From assembly GCF_024628865.1 (NCBI RefSeq), contig NZ_CP102384.1, positions 3,297,001-3,361,000 of the forward strand: 64,000 nucleotides of DNA, given 5' to 3'. The notes beneath the pieces were generated by a model. That model was not told where the DNA came from. It made no database searches and saw only the letters and a list, made by a program, of their open reading frames with translations. Source of the stretch: Sphingopyxis sp. DBS4. Lineage in GTDB: Bacteria > Pseudomonadota > Alphaproteobacteria > Sphingomonadales > Sphingomonadaceae. The position numbers and the translations under genes are program-made. How positions within the stretch are numbered: the first letter of the stretch is position 1; the number at the start of each line of letters is the position of its first letter. This document shows, piece by piece, positions 35,548-44,636 of the stretch.

Positions 35548-36102
35548 TTAACCGCCCGCCTGCCACTCCTTCACTGCCTCCACCGGCGAGACCAGCATCA
35601 GCACGTTGAGCGTCAGATTGTCGCGGATCGCCCACAGGGTGAACAATTCGAAGACGAGCGCGATCACGACGGTCGCCCACCAGCGCATCCGGCTCGCGGC
35701 GAGAAAGCCGAGCATCATGAAGGCGGCGTCGCTGACCGAATTGAGGACCGAATCGCCGCTGTAGCCATAGGCCATCGTCACCTCGCGGTAGCGGTCGATG
35801 ATGATCGGCGAATTCTCCAGGATTTCCCACCCGCCCTCGATCCCGATCGCGACGGCGAGCGCGGCCCACAGCGGAGCACGCGGCATCAGCAACCGCGACA
35901 GGCCGAAAAAGATGAAACCGTGGATGATGTGGCTGAAGCTGTACCAGTCCGAAATCTGCTGGCTGTTCTGGTTCGACTGGACGGTGCCGTGCCACAGGCT
36001 GACGGTGCCGCACGGGCAGATCGGCGGGCGGCCCATGAGGGTCAATATCGCCGCGAGCAACGCCAGCAACCCGGCCGCGACCAGCCACCCCTTTCGCGTC
36101 AT
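35548..36102 (-). CDS. DUF2585/UPF0314 membrane protein
   Basis: A 184-residue inner-membrane protein with about four to five hydrophobic segments. The conserved [21 protein letters not shown] and [18 protein letters not shown] motifs identify the UPF0314 family, found mainly in alphaproteobacteria, function unknown. ATG at 36102 begins [11 protein letters not shown] as expected for the first membrane segment. It is divergent from gmk with only 50 bases between. Confidence 0.82.
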   Translation of the reverse strand: MTRKGWLVAAGLLALLAAILTLMGRPPICPCGTVSLWHGTVQSNQNSQQISDWYSFSHIIHGFIFFGLSRLLMPRAPLWAALAVAIGIEGGWEILENSPIIIDRYREVTMAYGYSGDSVLNSVSDAAFMMLGFLAASRMRWWATVVIALVFELFTLWAIRDNLTLNVLMLVSPVEAVKEWQAGG

Positions 36103-36152
36103 CGCCGCCCCTTCCCGCTTGACCGCCGCGCCTCCCCGCGCGAATAGCGCGC

Positions 36153-36815
36153 ATGACCGAAAGCGTCCACCTGAACCGCCGCGGCGTCCTCTTCGTGCTG
36201 TCCTCACCCTCGGGCGCCGGCAAGACCACCATTTCCAGAATGATGCTCGACGCCGACAGCGACATCGCGCTGTCGATCTCGGCGACGACGCGGCCGCCGC
36301 GTCCGGGCGAGGTCGACGGGGTCCATTATCATTTCGTCGATACCGAGCGCTTCAAGAAGATGGCCGCCGACGGCGAATTCCTCGAATGGGCGCATGTTTT
36401 CGGTCACCGCTACGGCACCCCGCGCGCGCCGGTCGAGGAATTGCTCGCGGCGGGCAAGGATGTGCTGTTCGACATCGACTGGCAGGGCGCGCAGCAGCTT
36501 TATCAGGAGGCCGGACCCGACGTCGTGCGCGTCTTCGTGCTGCCGCCGACGATGGAGGAACTCGAACGCCGCCTGCGCTCGCGCGGCACCGACAGCGACG
36601 AGGTGATCGCGGCGCGGATGGAGCGCGCCGCGAACGAAATCAGCCACTGGGACGGCTATGACTATGTGCTGATCAACGACGATGTCGACGGCTGTTTCGA
36701 CGAGGTCCGCGCGATCCTGCGCGCCGAGCGGCTGAAACGCCGCCGCCAGATCGGCCTGATAGGCTTCGCGCGCGACCTGATCCGCGCGGTGCCCGATGCG
36801 GACAAGAAATTATAA
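36153..36815 (+). CDS. gmk: Guanylate kinase
   Basis: A 220-residue kinase that converts GMP to GDP with ATP. The P-loop SPSGAGKTT is at residues 18-26; the GMP-binding [20 protein letters not shown] (about 47-66) and the lid IDWQGAQQL (about 110-118) are intact. Length is normal. It stands alone between the UPF0314 gene and a repeat-filled gap. Confidence 0.95.
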   Translation: MTESVHLNRRGVLFVLSSPSGAGKTTISRMMLDADSDIALSISATTRPPRPGEVDGVHYHFVDTERFKKMAADGEFLEWAHVFGHRYGTPRAPVEELLAAGKDVLFDIDWQGAQQLYQEAGPDVVRVFVLPPTMEELERRLRSRGTDSDEVIAARMERAANEISHWDGYDYVLINDDVDGCFDEVRAILRAERLKRRRQIGLIGFARDLIRAVPDADKKL

Positions 36816-36837
36816 CGTCGATGTATTAGAGCCGCGT

Positions 36838-36917
36838 GTCCCCGCGAAGGCGGGGACCCATCTCCGGTCGGCTCCAACTGGCACCGGCAGGTGATGGACC
36901 CCCGCCTTCGCGGGGGA
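36838..36917. repeat. gtccccgcgaaggcggggac palindrome pair
   Basis: Two palindromes (36838-36857 and about 36899-36916) with inverted arms occupy the gap between the convergent gmk and thioesterase genes and probably terminate both. Same family as 14382-14417 and 52782-52866. Confidence 0.7.
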
Positions 36918-36927
36918 ACACCGCATT

Positions 36928-37365
36928 TTAAGCCGCCCGCGCCAGCTTCGCTTCCAACTCCGCGACCATCTCCGCGCGCAGCGGCTTCGCCTCGCCGTCG
37001 GTGCGGCATACCACCACCGTATCGCAGGTCGCGATGCAGCGATCGTTCTGGAACATCGCCTGGACGATCGTCCAGCTCGAGGTGCCGAGGCGGCCGATGC
37101 CGGTCGCAATCCGTACCGGATCGGGGAAATTGCCTTCGGCCAGATAATTGATCTCGACCGCCGCAACCATCGTGCGTTCGTTCGCGGGGCGGTCGCCGAG
37201 CGGGCGCACCTCGCGGTTCAGGAGAACGCGGCCGCTCTCGAACAGCGCGGCGAAGGCCACATTGTTGAGGTGGCCGTTGATATCCATGTCCTGAAAGCGC
37301 GTCTGCAGTTCGATGCAGACGGGGTAGCTGGCGGCGTCGAGCCGCCAGCGTTCCGGTTTCGCCAT
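36928..37365 (-). CDS. Acyl-CoA thioesterase, hotdog (4HBT) family
   Basis: A 145-residue hotdog-fold thioesterase. The catalytic motif FQDMDINGHLNN (about residues 26-37) carries the Asp typical of 4-hydroxybenzoyl-CoA thioesterase-like enzymes. It starts one base after the SDR stop, the last gene of a minus-strand beta-oxidation operon, and probably releases free acids from an acyl-CoA of that pathway. Confidence 0.85.
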   Translation of the reverse strand: MAKPERWRLDAASYPVCIELQTRFQDMDINGHLNNVAFAALFESGRVLLNREVRPLGDRPANERTMVAAVEINYLAEGNFPDPVRIATGIGRLGTSSWTIVQAMFQNDRCIATCDTVVVCRTDGEAKPLRAEMVAELEAKLARAA

Positions 37366-37366
37366 A

Positions 37367-38149
<783 letters not shown>

Positions 38150-38166
38150 TTTTCTCTCCATTTAAG

Positions 38167-38254
38167 CCCTCCCCTTTAGGGGAGGGTTTGGGTGGGGCAT
38201 GTCGGGGAACCAGGCCAACAGGCCCTCCCCCAACCCCTCCCGCAAGCGGGAGGG
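38167..38254. repeat. Inverted palindromic repeats between thiolase and SDR
   Basis: ccctcccctttaggggaggg (38167-38186) and cccctcccgcaagcgggagggg (about 38233-38254) with inverted flanks occupy the gap of the operon. A hairpin here could reduce expression of the distal genes. Confidence 0.65.
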
Positions 38255-38264
38255 GGGATAGAGT

Positions 38265-39434
38265 TTACAGCCGCTCGACGATGGTGACGTTGGCCTGACC
38301 GCCGCCTTCGCACATCGTCTGCAGGCCGTATTTGCCACCGGTCGCGTCGAGCACGCCGAGCAGCGTCGCCATCAGCTTGGCGCCCGAAGCGCCGAGCGGG
38401 TGGCCGAGCGCGATCGCGCCGCCGTGAACGTTGAGCCGCGCCGGATCGGCGCCGAGATATTTGAGCCAGGCGAGCGGCACGGGCGCGAACGCTTCGTTGA
38501 CTTCATAGGCGTCGATGTCGCCGATCTTCAGCCCCGCCTTCTTCAGCGCCCTTTCGGTCGCGAACAGCGGCTCCTCGAGCATGATGACGGGATCGCCCGC
38601 GGTCACCGACACATGATGGATACGCGCGCGCGGGGTCAAGCCATGGTCCTTGAGCGCCTGCTCCGACACGATCAGCGCCGCCGAGGCACCGTCGCAGATC
38701 TGGCTGGAGGTCGCGGCGGTGATCGAGCCGCCTTCCTGGAGCAGCTTGACGCCCGCGATGCTGTCGAGCGTCGCGTCGAAGCGGATGCCCTCGTCGACCT
38801 TGTGCTGGTCCTTGCCCTCGGGGGTCTCGATCTCGACCGCGACGATCTCGCGGTCGAACTTGCCCGCCTCGGTCGCCGCCTTCGCGCGGCGGTGGCTTTC
38901 GAGCGCGAAGGCATCGAGATCGGCCTTGGTGAAGCCGTGCTTCTTGACGATCATCTCGGCGCCCGCGAACTGGCTGAACATGATGCCGGGATATTTCTCC
39001 TCGAGCCGCGGCGACTTATAATTGCCGAGCCCTTCCTTCATGAACAGGGTCGCGACGCTGCCCATCGGCACGCGGGTCATGCTTTCGATGCCGCTGGCGA
39101 GGACGATGTCCTGCGTGCCCGACAGCACCGCCTGCGCCGCGAACATGATCGCCTGCTGCGACGAACCGCACTGGCGGTCGATCGTCACCGCGGGGATCGA
39201 GTCGGGCAGCTTCGAGGCGAGCACGGCGTTGCGGCCGAGGTCCATCGTCTGCTGACCGCCCTGCGACACGCAGCCCGTGATGACGTCGTCGATCTTCGAG
39301 GTGTCGAAATCGTTGCGGTCGGCGATCGCGTCGAACACCGCGGCGCCGAGGTCGACGGGGTGAACGCCGGCCAGCCGGCCGCCGCGGCGGCCGCCGGCGG
39401 TGCGAACGGCGTCTACGATATATGCTGTAGCCAT
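38265..39434 (-). CDS. Acetyl-CoA acetyltransferase (thiolase)
   Basis: A 389-residue thiolase. Active-site Cys89 (DRQCGSSQQA), the HGGAIALGHPLGASGAK motif with the conserved His, and a C-terminal Cys in TMCEGGGQAN make up the catalytic set. It cleaves 3-ketoacyl-CoA with CoA. It is second in the operon behind the acyl-CoA dehydrogenase, with a 193-base gap full of repeats. Degradative rather than biosynthetic use is inferred from the neighbours. Confidence 0.92.
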   Translation of the reverse strand: MATAYIVDAVRTAGGRRGGRLAGVHPVDLGAAVFDAIADRNDFDTSKIDDVITGCVSQGGQQTMDLGRNAVLASKLPDSIPAVTIDRQCGSSQQAIMFAAQAVLSGTQDIVLASGIESMTRVPMGSVATLFMKEGLGNYKSPRLEEKYPGIMFSQFAGAEMIVKKHGFTKADLDAFALESHRRAKAATEAGKFDREIVAVEIETPEGKDQHKVDEGIRFDATLDSIAGVKLLQEGGSITAATSSQICDGASAALIVSEQALKDHGLTPRARIHHVSVTAGDPVIMLEEPLFATERALKKAGLKIGDIDAYEVNEAFAPVPLAWLKYLGADPARLNVHGGAIALGHPLGASGAKLMATLLGVLDATGGKYGLQTMCEGGGQANVTIVERL

Positions 39435-39454
39435 GGGGAGTTCCTTTCACCTTC

Positions 39455-39622
39455 TTCCCTCTCCCCTTGCGGGAGAGGGATGTGGAGACTTGGCGGCTTC
39501 GCCGCCTAGTCGGAGCCGGGAGAGGGGGAGCGGCAACACGCCACCGTCAAGCCCCCTCTCAAGACTTGCTAGGCGGCAAGCCGCCAAGCCAAGCCTATCT
39601 CTCCCGCAAGGGGAGAGAGATT
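39455..39622. repeat. Nested inverted repeats between acyl-CoA dehydrogenase and thiolase
   Basis: ctctccccttgcgggagag near 39460 faces ctctcccgcaaggggagag near 39600, and cttggcggcttcgccgcctag (about 39489) faces ctaggcggcaagccgccaag (about 39570). The whole could fold into one long stem and looks like a small non-coding mobile repeat. Confidence 0.65.
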
Positions 39623-39627
39623 TTTCG

Positions 39628-40785
39628 TCAGAGTTTCCGCCCGATCAGTTCCTTCATGATCTCGTTCGTACCGCCGAAGATGCGCGTCACGCGCGCCGCG
39701 CGCCAGGCACGGGCGATCGGATATTCGTTCATATAACCCGCGCCGCCAAAGAGCTGGAGGCACTTGTCCATCACTTCCCACTGAAGTTCGGTATGCCACA
39801 GCTTCGCCGCGGCGCCCTCCTCCGGCGTCAATTCCTTTTTGAGGTGCCGCGACAGCGCCCAGTCGAGGTGCGCCCAGCCGACCTGTAATTTCGCCTTCAG
39901 ATCGGCGAGCACGAAGCGGCTGTTCTGGAAATCGAGGATCGGCTTGCCGAACGCCTTGCGGTCGCGGGTATATTCGACGGTGTCGTCAAAGGCGCGCTGC
40001 GCCGACGCCTGTGCCGACACCGCGATCGACAGCCGCTCCTGCGGCAGCTCGCTCATCAGATAGATGAAACCCTGTCCCTCTTCGCCGAGGCAGTTGGTGA
40101 TCGGCACGCGGACATCGTTGAAGAAAAGCTCCGACGTGTCGGCCTCGTCCTGCCCGATCTTGTCGAGGTTGCGGCCGCGCTGGAAGCCTTCGCGGTCGGC
40201 TTCGACCAGCACGATCGACACGCCCTTCCACGCCGGCTGCACCTCGGTATCGGTCTTGACGCAGACGAGGATCAGGTCGGCGTTCTGGCCGTTGGTGATA
40301 TAGGTCTTCGACCCGTTGATGACGTAGTGATTGCCGTCCTTCTTCGCGGTCGTGCGCATCCCCTGAAGGTCGGAGCCGGTGCCCGGCTCGGTCATCGCGA
40401 TCGCGGTGATGACCTCGCCCGCGACCATCTTGGGCAGCCAGTGCTTCTTCTGCTCCTCGCTGCCGTAGCGCGTGATATAGTTGGTGACGATGTCCGACTG
40501 GAGCGAAAAGCCCGTGGTCACGCGGCCATAATAAGCGCTCTCCTCGTCGACGATCGCATTATAGCCGAAGTCGAGGCCGAGGCCGCCATATTCCTCGGGC
40601 ACCGTCGGGCAGAGGAGGCCGAGCTCGCCGGCCTTGGGCCAGATGCTCTTCGGCACGATACCGTCCTCGGCCCATTGCGCCTGATTGGGGGCGACTTCCT
40701 TTTCGAGGAACTGGCGCACCGTGGCGCGAAACGCTTCATGATCGTCGGTGTAGGCCGAGCGCGAGAGATTATCGAGCGACATCAT
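39628..40785 (-). CDS. Acyl-CoA dehydrogenase (long-chain type)
   Basis: A 385-residue flavoenzyme, first step of beta-oxidation. ITAIAMTEPGTGSDLQG and the C-terminal YMNEYPIARAWRAARVTRIFGGTNEIMKELI are diagnostic. The GGTNEI ending has Gly where medium-chain enzymes carry the catalytic Glu, as in long-chain type enzymes whose Glu sits in an earlier helix. Start at 40785 with AAAGGAAG directly before. It heads the operon running down to 36928; repeated ACGT half-sites lie about 100 bases upstream. Confidence 0.92.
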   Translation of the reverse strand: MMSLDNLSRSAYTDDHEAFRATVRQFLEKEVAPNQAQWAEDGIVPKSIWPKAGELGLLCPTVPEEYGGLGLDFGYNAIVDEESAYYGRVTTGFSLQSDIVTNYITRYGSEEQKKHWLPKMVAGEVITAIAMTEPGTGSDLQGMRTTAKKDGNHYVINGSKTYITNGQNADLILVCVKTDTEVQPAWKGVSIVLVEADREGFQRGRNLDKIGQDEADTSELFFNDVRVPITNCLGEEGQGFIYLMSELPQERLSIAVSAQASAQRAFDDTVEYTRDRKAFGKPILDFQNSRFVLADLKAKLQVGWAHLDWALSRHLKKELTPEEGAAAKLWHTELQWEVMDKCLQLFGGAGYMNEYPIARAWRAARVTRIFGGTNEIMKELIGRKL

Positions 40786-40876
40786 CTTCCTTTCGTGACG
40801 GCGGCCGGACGCAGTCGGGGAGCCGGACGCGCGAGCGGACGCGCCTCGCGGCACGACCTTCATCCGACACTGGACC

Positions 40877-40897
40877 TTACGTTTACGTCCACGTCAA
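40877..40897. promoter_or_regulatory. Putative MerR/LiuR-type operator
   Basis: ACGT occurs at 40879, 40885 and 40891, six bases apart, within ttacgtttacgtccacgtcaa, about 95 bases upstream of the acyl-CoA dehydrogenase start. LiuR-type MerR regulators of branched-chain and fatty acid catabolism recognise sites of this look. No regulator gene is in the window, so this is inference from the pattern. Confidence 0.4.
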
Positions 40898-41019
40898 GTG
40901 GAAAGACGTTACGGCAGGAAGTTCCCTGCCCCTTTCATCACCCCCCGGGCGCGCGCGGACCGACGATGCCGCATGGTTGACCTTGCGCCATCAGCCGTCC
41001 TCCCGAATCCCCTTGCATA

Positions 41020-41034
41020 TGCGAATGTGTCGCA
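41020..41034. promoter_or_regulatory. Putative Fur-like operator
   Basis: tgcgaatgtgtcgca, a TGCGA-N5-TCGCA inverted repeat about 30 bases upstream of the TonB receptor ATG, resembles the iron boxes of sphingomonads. The receptor it precedes is siderophore-like, which fits. Confidence 0.4.
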
Positions 41035-41064
41035 CTAGCGGCACCTCTGAAAGAGGAGTTGAGA

Positions 41065-43278
41065 ATGAATCGCAAATGGATCGTCGCGGCGCTGCTTTCG
41101 AGCGCATTTTCCGTCCCCGCCTTCGCGCAGGACGCCGCGCCCGTCGATGAGGCGGCGCGCGATGACAGCATCGTCGTCACCGCCGCGCGCACGATCCTGC
41201 CGCCGAACGCGCTGCCGCTGACGATCGACCTGATCGGCAAGGACACGCTCGACCAGCAACTCGCGATTTCGGGGTCGGTGACCGACGCAGTCTCGAACCT
41301 CACCCCCAGCTTTTCGCCGACACGCCAGAAATTGTCGGGTTCAGGCGAATCGCTGCGCGGGCGCTCGCCGCTCTACGCGATCAACGGCATTCCGCAATCG
41401 ACCCCGATGCGCGATGGCAGCCGCGACGGCTTCACGATCGACGGCTTTTTCGTCGACCGCGTCGAGCTGATCTACGGCTCGAACGCCCTGCAGGGGATCG
41501 GCGGGACCGGCGGCATCGTCAACCAGGTCACCGTCGGCGCGCCCAGGGAAGAGGGGCTCGGCGGCCGTTTCCTGTTGCAGGGCACCGCGGACGACGGCTT
41601 TTCGGGCGATGGCCTCGGCGGCAAGGTCGCGGGGCTCGTCCAGTATAAGGCCGGCCGCTTCGACGCGACCTTCGGCGCGGCGTGGGAAAAGCGCGGCGCC
41701 TTCTACGACGGCGAAGGGCGCCGCGTCGGGCTCAACCTGACGCAGGGCGAGACGCAGGATTCGCGAACGCTGTCGCTCTTCGCGCGCCTCGGCTATGAAG
41801 TGTCGCCGACCGCGCGGCTCGACCTGATCGCCAGCCGCTACGAGCTCAAGGGCGACGGCGATTATGTCGCGGTCGCGGGCAACCGCGCGCTCGGCATCCC
41901 GACGAGCGCGGTGCGCGGCGATCCGCCGGGCGAACCGGCGCGGAACCGCACCGAAAGCGTCGCGCTGTCGCTGACCGACACCGACCTTGGCGGCGGCAAT
42001 TTCGTCAGCCAGATCTTCTTCAACCGCAGCCGCGACACCTTCGGCGGCGAGATCGACCCGATCGCGACCTTCCAGGACCCGGCGATCGCGCCGCAAGGCA
42101 CCTTGTTCGACCAGTCGCAGAATCGCAGCCGCAAGCTCGGCGCCAAATTCAGCTATGAGCGCGCGGTCCCCGGCTTCGAGGCGCTGACCGTCACCCTCGG
42201 CTTCGACGCGCTCGTCGACAAGACTGAGCAGGCGTTGATCGCAACCGATCGCGTCTGGGTGCCGCCGAGCGATTTCCGCAGCCTCGCCCCCTTCGGACAG
42301 GCAAACCTCAAGCTGTTCGATGGGCTCGTCCGCCTCGCGGGCGGGGTGCGCTGGGAAAATGTGAAGATCAAAATCGCCGATTATCACACCCTCGCCTCGA
42401 CCACCTATGTCGCCTGCACCGCGACCGTCACCACCAATTGCGGCCTTTCGACCTATGGCGGCGTCGACGTCGCAGGCGGCAAGCCCAAGTTCGACGACCT
42501 CCTGATCAACGGCGGCGTCATCATCGAGCCGTGGCAGGGCATCCGCGCCTATGCGAGCTATGCCGAGGGCTTCACCGTCCCCGACATCGGCCGCATCACC
42601 CGCGCGGTGAAGACCGCCGGGATCGATATCGACAATTATCTCGACATCTCGCCGATCGTCTCGAACAACCGCGAGATTGGCGTCGAGCTGAAGCGCGGCC
42701 CACTCGACGCGAGCGCGACCTATTTCTGGTCGTCGAGCGACAAGGGCCAGCTCCTCATCGCCCGCCCCGACCGCATCTTCGACGTCCAGCGCCAGCGCGT
42801 CGAGATTCAGGGCCTCGAGCTCAACCTGCGGGTGGCGCTGCCGGTCGACGGCCTCAGGGTCGGCGTCGGCTACGCCCACCTCAAGGGCCGCTACGACAGT
42901 GACAGCGTCAATCCCGACGGGATCGTCGACACCGACCTCGACGGCAGCAACATCTCGCCCGACCGCCTGAACCTCAACGCGAGCTACAACAAGGGGCCCG
43001 TCTCGGCGCTCGTGCAGACGCAATTCTTCCTGAAGCGGGACTTCCACGGCAAGGCGAACCCCAGCCCGCTCAATAATTTCGGCGGCTATGCGATCACCGA
43101 CGCGAGCCTGCGTTATCAGACCGGCTTCGGCGGGCTCAGCCTGTCGGTGCAGAATCTGTTCGACAAATTCTATATCGACTATTCGAGCGATACGCGCGAA
43201 GCGACCGACGCACCGGTCGCGGCCTATTTCGCGGGCCGCGGGCGGACCTTCACGCTGGGGTGGGATTACCGGTTCTGA
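41065..43278 (+). CDS. TonB-dependent siderophore-type receptor
   Basis: A 737-residue outer-membrane receptor: signal peptide about residues 1-22 (ending AFAQ), plug with SIVVTAARTI and GGTGGIVNQVTVGAP, and a C-terminus LGWDYRF. The short plug and barrel size match FhuE/FepA-like metal-chelate receptors rather than the larger carbohydrate class seen elsewhere in this window. GAAAGAGGAG precedes the ATG. The stop overlaps the next ATG (TGATG), coupling it to a PepSY protein, a pair common in ferric-siderophore uptake and reduction. Confidence 0.88.
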   Translation: MNRKWIVAALLSSAFSVPAFAQDAAPVDEAARDDSIVVTAARTILPPNALPLTIDLIGKDTLDQQLAISGSVTDAVSNLTPSFSPTRQKLSGSGESLRGRSPLYAINGIPQSTPMRDGSRDGFTIDGFFVDRVELIYGSNALQGIGGTGGIVNQVTVGAPREEGLGGRFLLQGTADDGFSGDGLGGKVAGLVQYKAGRFDATFGAAWEKRGAFYDGEGRRVGLNLTQGETQDSRTLSLFARLGYEVSPTARLDLIASRYELKGDGDYVAVAGNRALGIPTSAVRGDPPGEPARNRTESVALSLTDTDLGGGNFVSQIFFNRSRDTFGGEIDPIATFQDPAIAPQGTLFDQSQNRSRKLGAKFSYERAVPGFEALTVTLGFDALVDKTEQALIATDRVWVPPSDFRSLAPFGQANLKLFDGLVRLAGGVRWENVKIKIADYHTLASTTYVACTATVTTNCGLSTYGGVDVAGGKPKFDDLLINGGVIIEPWQGIRAYASYAEGFTVPDIGRITRAVKTAGIDIDNYLDISPIVSNNREIGVELKRGPLDASATYFWSSSDKGQLLIARPDRIFDVQRQRVEIQGLELNLRVALPVDGLRVGVGYAHLKGRYDSDSVNPDGIVDTDLDGSNISPDRLNLNASYNKGPVSALVQTQFFLKRDFHGKANPSPLNNFGGYAITDASLRYQTGFGGLSLSVQNLFDKFYIDYSSDTREATDAPVAAYFAGRGRTFTLGWDYRF

Positions 43279-44366
43279 TGATGCAGTTGCTCGACACGCT
43301 CCACCGCTGGACCGGCGGCCTGATCGGCCTCGTGCTCGCGCTCATGGGCCTGTCGGGCACGATCCTGCTTCACGAGACGAGCTGGATCGCCCTGCCGCAC
43401 AGCAACGACGCGCTGCGCGGCGACCTGCCGACCGTTGTCGCCGCGACCGAGCGACTGATGGCGATGCCGGGCGCGCAGGGCATCATTTTCGCCGACGAGC
43501 GCTTCGGGCTCCACCAGCTCCGCTTGGGCAAGGAAGCGGGCGCCTATGCCAGCCAGTCGGGCGAGATCGTCACCCGCTGGGCGAGCCAATGGGAGCGGCC
43601 CGAGCTCTGGATTTTCGACTTCCACCATCATCTCTTCGCGGGCGACAGCGGCGAATGGGTGATCGGCATCGCGGGGCTGTGCGGGATCTTCTTCGTGATC
43701 AGCGGCGCGATCCTGTGGTGGCGGACGCGGAAGACCTTCCGGTTCCGGCTGTGGCCCAAACGGATGAGCCGCCCGGCGATCGTCATGCATCACCGCGATC
43801 TTGGTATCGTCGTTGCGCCGCTGCTGCTGCTGTCGGTGGTCACCGGGACGATGATGATCTTTCAGCCCTTCGCGATGGCGATGATCGCCCCCTTCGGCTC
43901 GCCCGCAGAGGCCGCCAGGGCGATGAAGCCGCCGAAATACGAGAGCGGGCCGCTTGCAACGCAGCCCGATTATGCCGCGATGCTGACCGAGGCGCGCCGC
44001 CGCTTCCCAGATGCCGAATTCCGTATCCTCAGCCTGCCGCGCAAGGCCGGCGATCCGATCATGCTCCGGATGCGCCAGCAGGCCGAGTGGCTGCCCAACG
44101 GCCGCTCGACCTTGTGGTTCGACGCCGCGACGGGCAAGCTGCTCGGCGCGCGCGACGCGCTGGCGATGCCGAGCGGCGCGCAGGCGTTCAACAAGGCCTT
44201 CCCGATCCACGCCGCCAAGGTCGGCGGCCTGCCGTGGCGCCTGGTGATGACGATTTCGGGCCTGTCGCTGACGATGCTCGGCAGCTTGGCGGTGTGGACC
44301 TTCTGGTTCCGGCGCCCGAAGCCCGCGAAGCGGGTGATGAAGACAGCGGCGCTGGCGGCTTCCTGA
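43278..44366 (+). CDS. PepSY-associated inner-membrane protein
   Basis: A 362-residue protein with four membrane segments: an N-terminal RWTGGLIGLVLALMGLSGTILL, HHHLFAGDSGEWVIGIAGLCG, one near residues 175-200, and a last one near 340. PepSY-TM proteins next to siderophore receptors are believed to reduce or release ferric iron in the periplasm. Conserved His residues (HRWTG, FHHHLFAGD, MHHRD) could bind heme or metal. The ATG at 43278 overlaps the receptor stop; another ATG follows at 43281. Confidence 0.85.
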   Translation: MMQLLDTLHRWTGGLIGLVLALMGLSGTILLHETSWIALPHSNDALRGDLPTVVAATERLMAMPGAQGIIFADERFGLHQLRLGKEAGAYASQSGEIVTRWASQWERPELWIFDFHHHLFAGDSGEWVIGIAGLCGIFFVISGAILWWRTRKTFRFRLWPKRMSRPAIVMHHRDLGIVVAPLLLLSVVTGTMMIFQPFAMAMIAPFGSPAEAARAMKPPKYESGPLATQPDYAAMLTEARRRFPDAEFRILSLPRKAGDPIMLRMRQQAEWLPNGRSTLWFDAATGKLLGARDALAMPSGAQAFNKAFPIHAAKVGGLPWRLVMTISGLSLTMLGSLAVWTFWFRRPKPAKRVMKTAALAAS

Positions 44367-44401
44367 TATTCGCGCAGAGACGCGGAATTAGCGGAGTTTT
44401 T

Positions 44402-44552
44402 GGTTCACGCGGAGACGCGGAGACGCGGAGAACATCGCTCGGGCCGGCAGGCACCTTCGTTCCTGCTGCATGGCGTTCATTGCCACGTTGCGGGAATAAG
44501 CCGCTTCGCGGCCAACACTGTCTCTCCGCGCCTCCGCGTCTCCGCGTGAACC
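44402..44552. repeat. MITE-like inverted repeat element
   Basis: 44402-44431 and 44523-44552 are 30-base inverted repeats with one mismatch (ggttcacgcggagacgcgg...), separated by about 91 bases. Looser inverted similarity extends outwards to about 44375 and 44580. The inner part encodes nothing recognisable. It fills the gap between the PepSY gene and priA. Confidence 0.7.
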
Positions 44553-44636
44553 CCATCCTTCCTCTCTGCACCTTTGCGCGCATTCTCCCTTGCTCGCTTT
44601 CCTATTTCCCGCGGCGCCCTATATCCTCCCCAGCCC

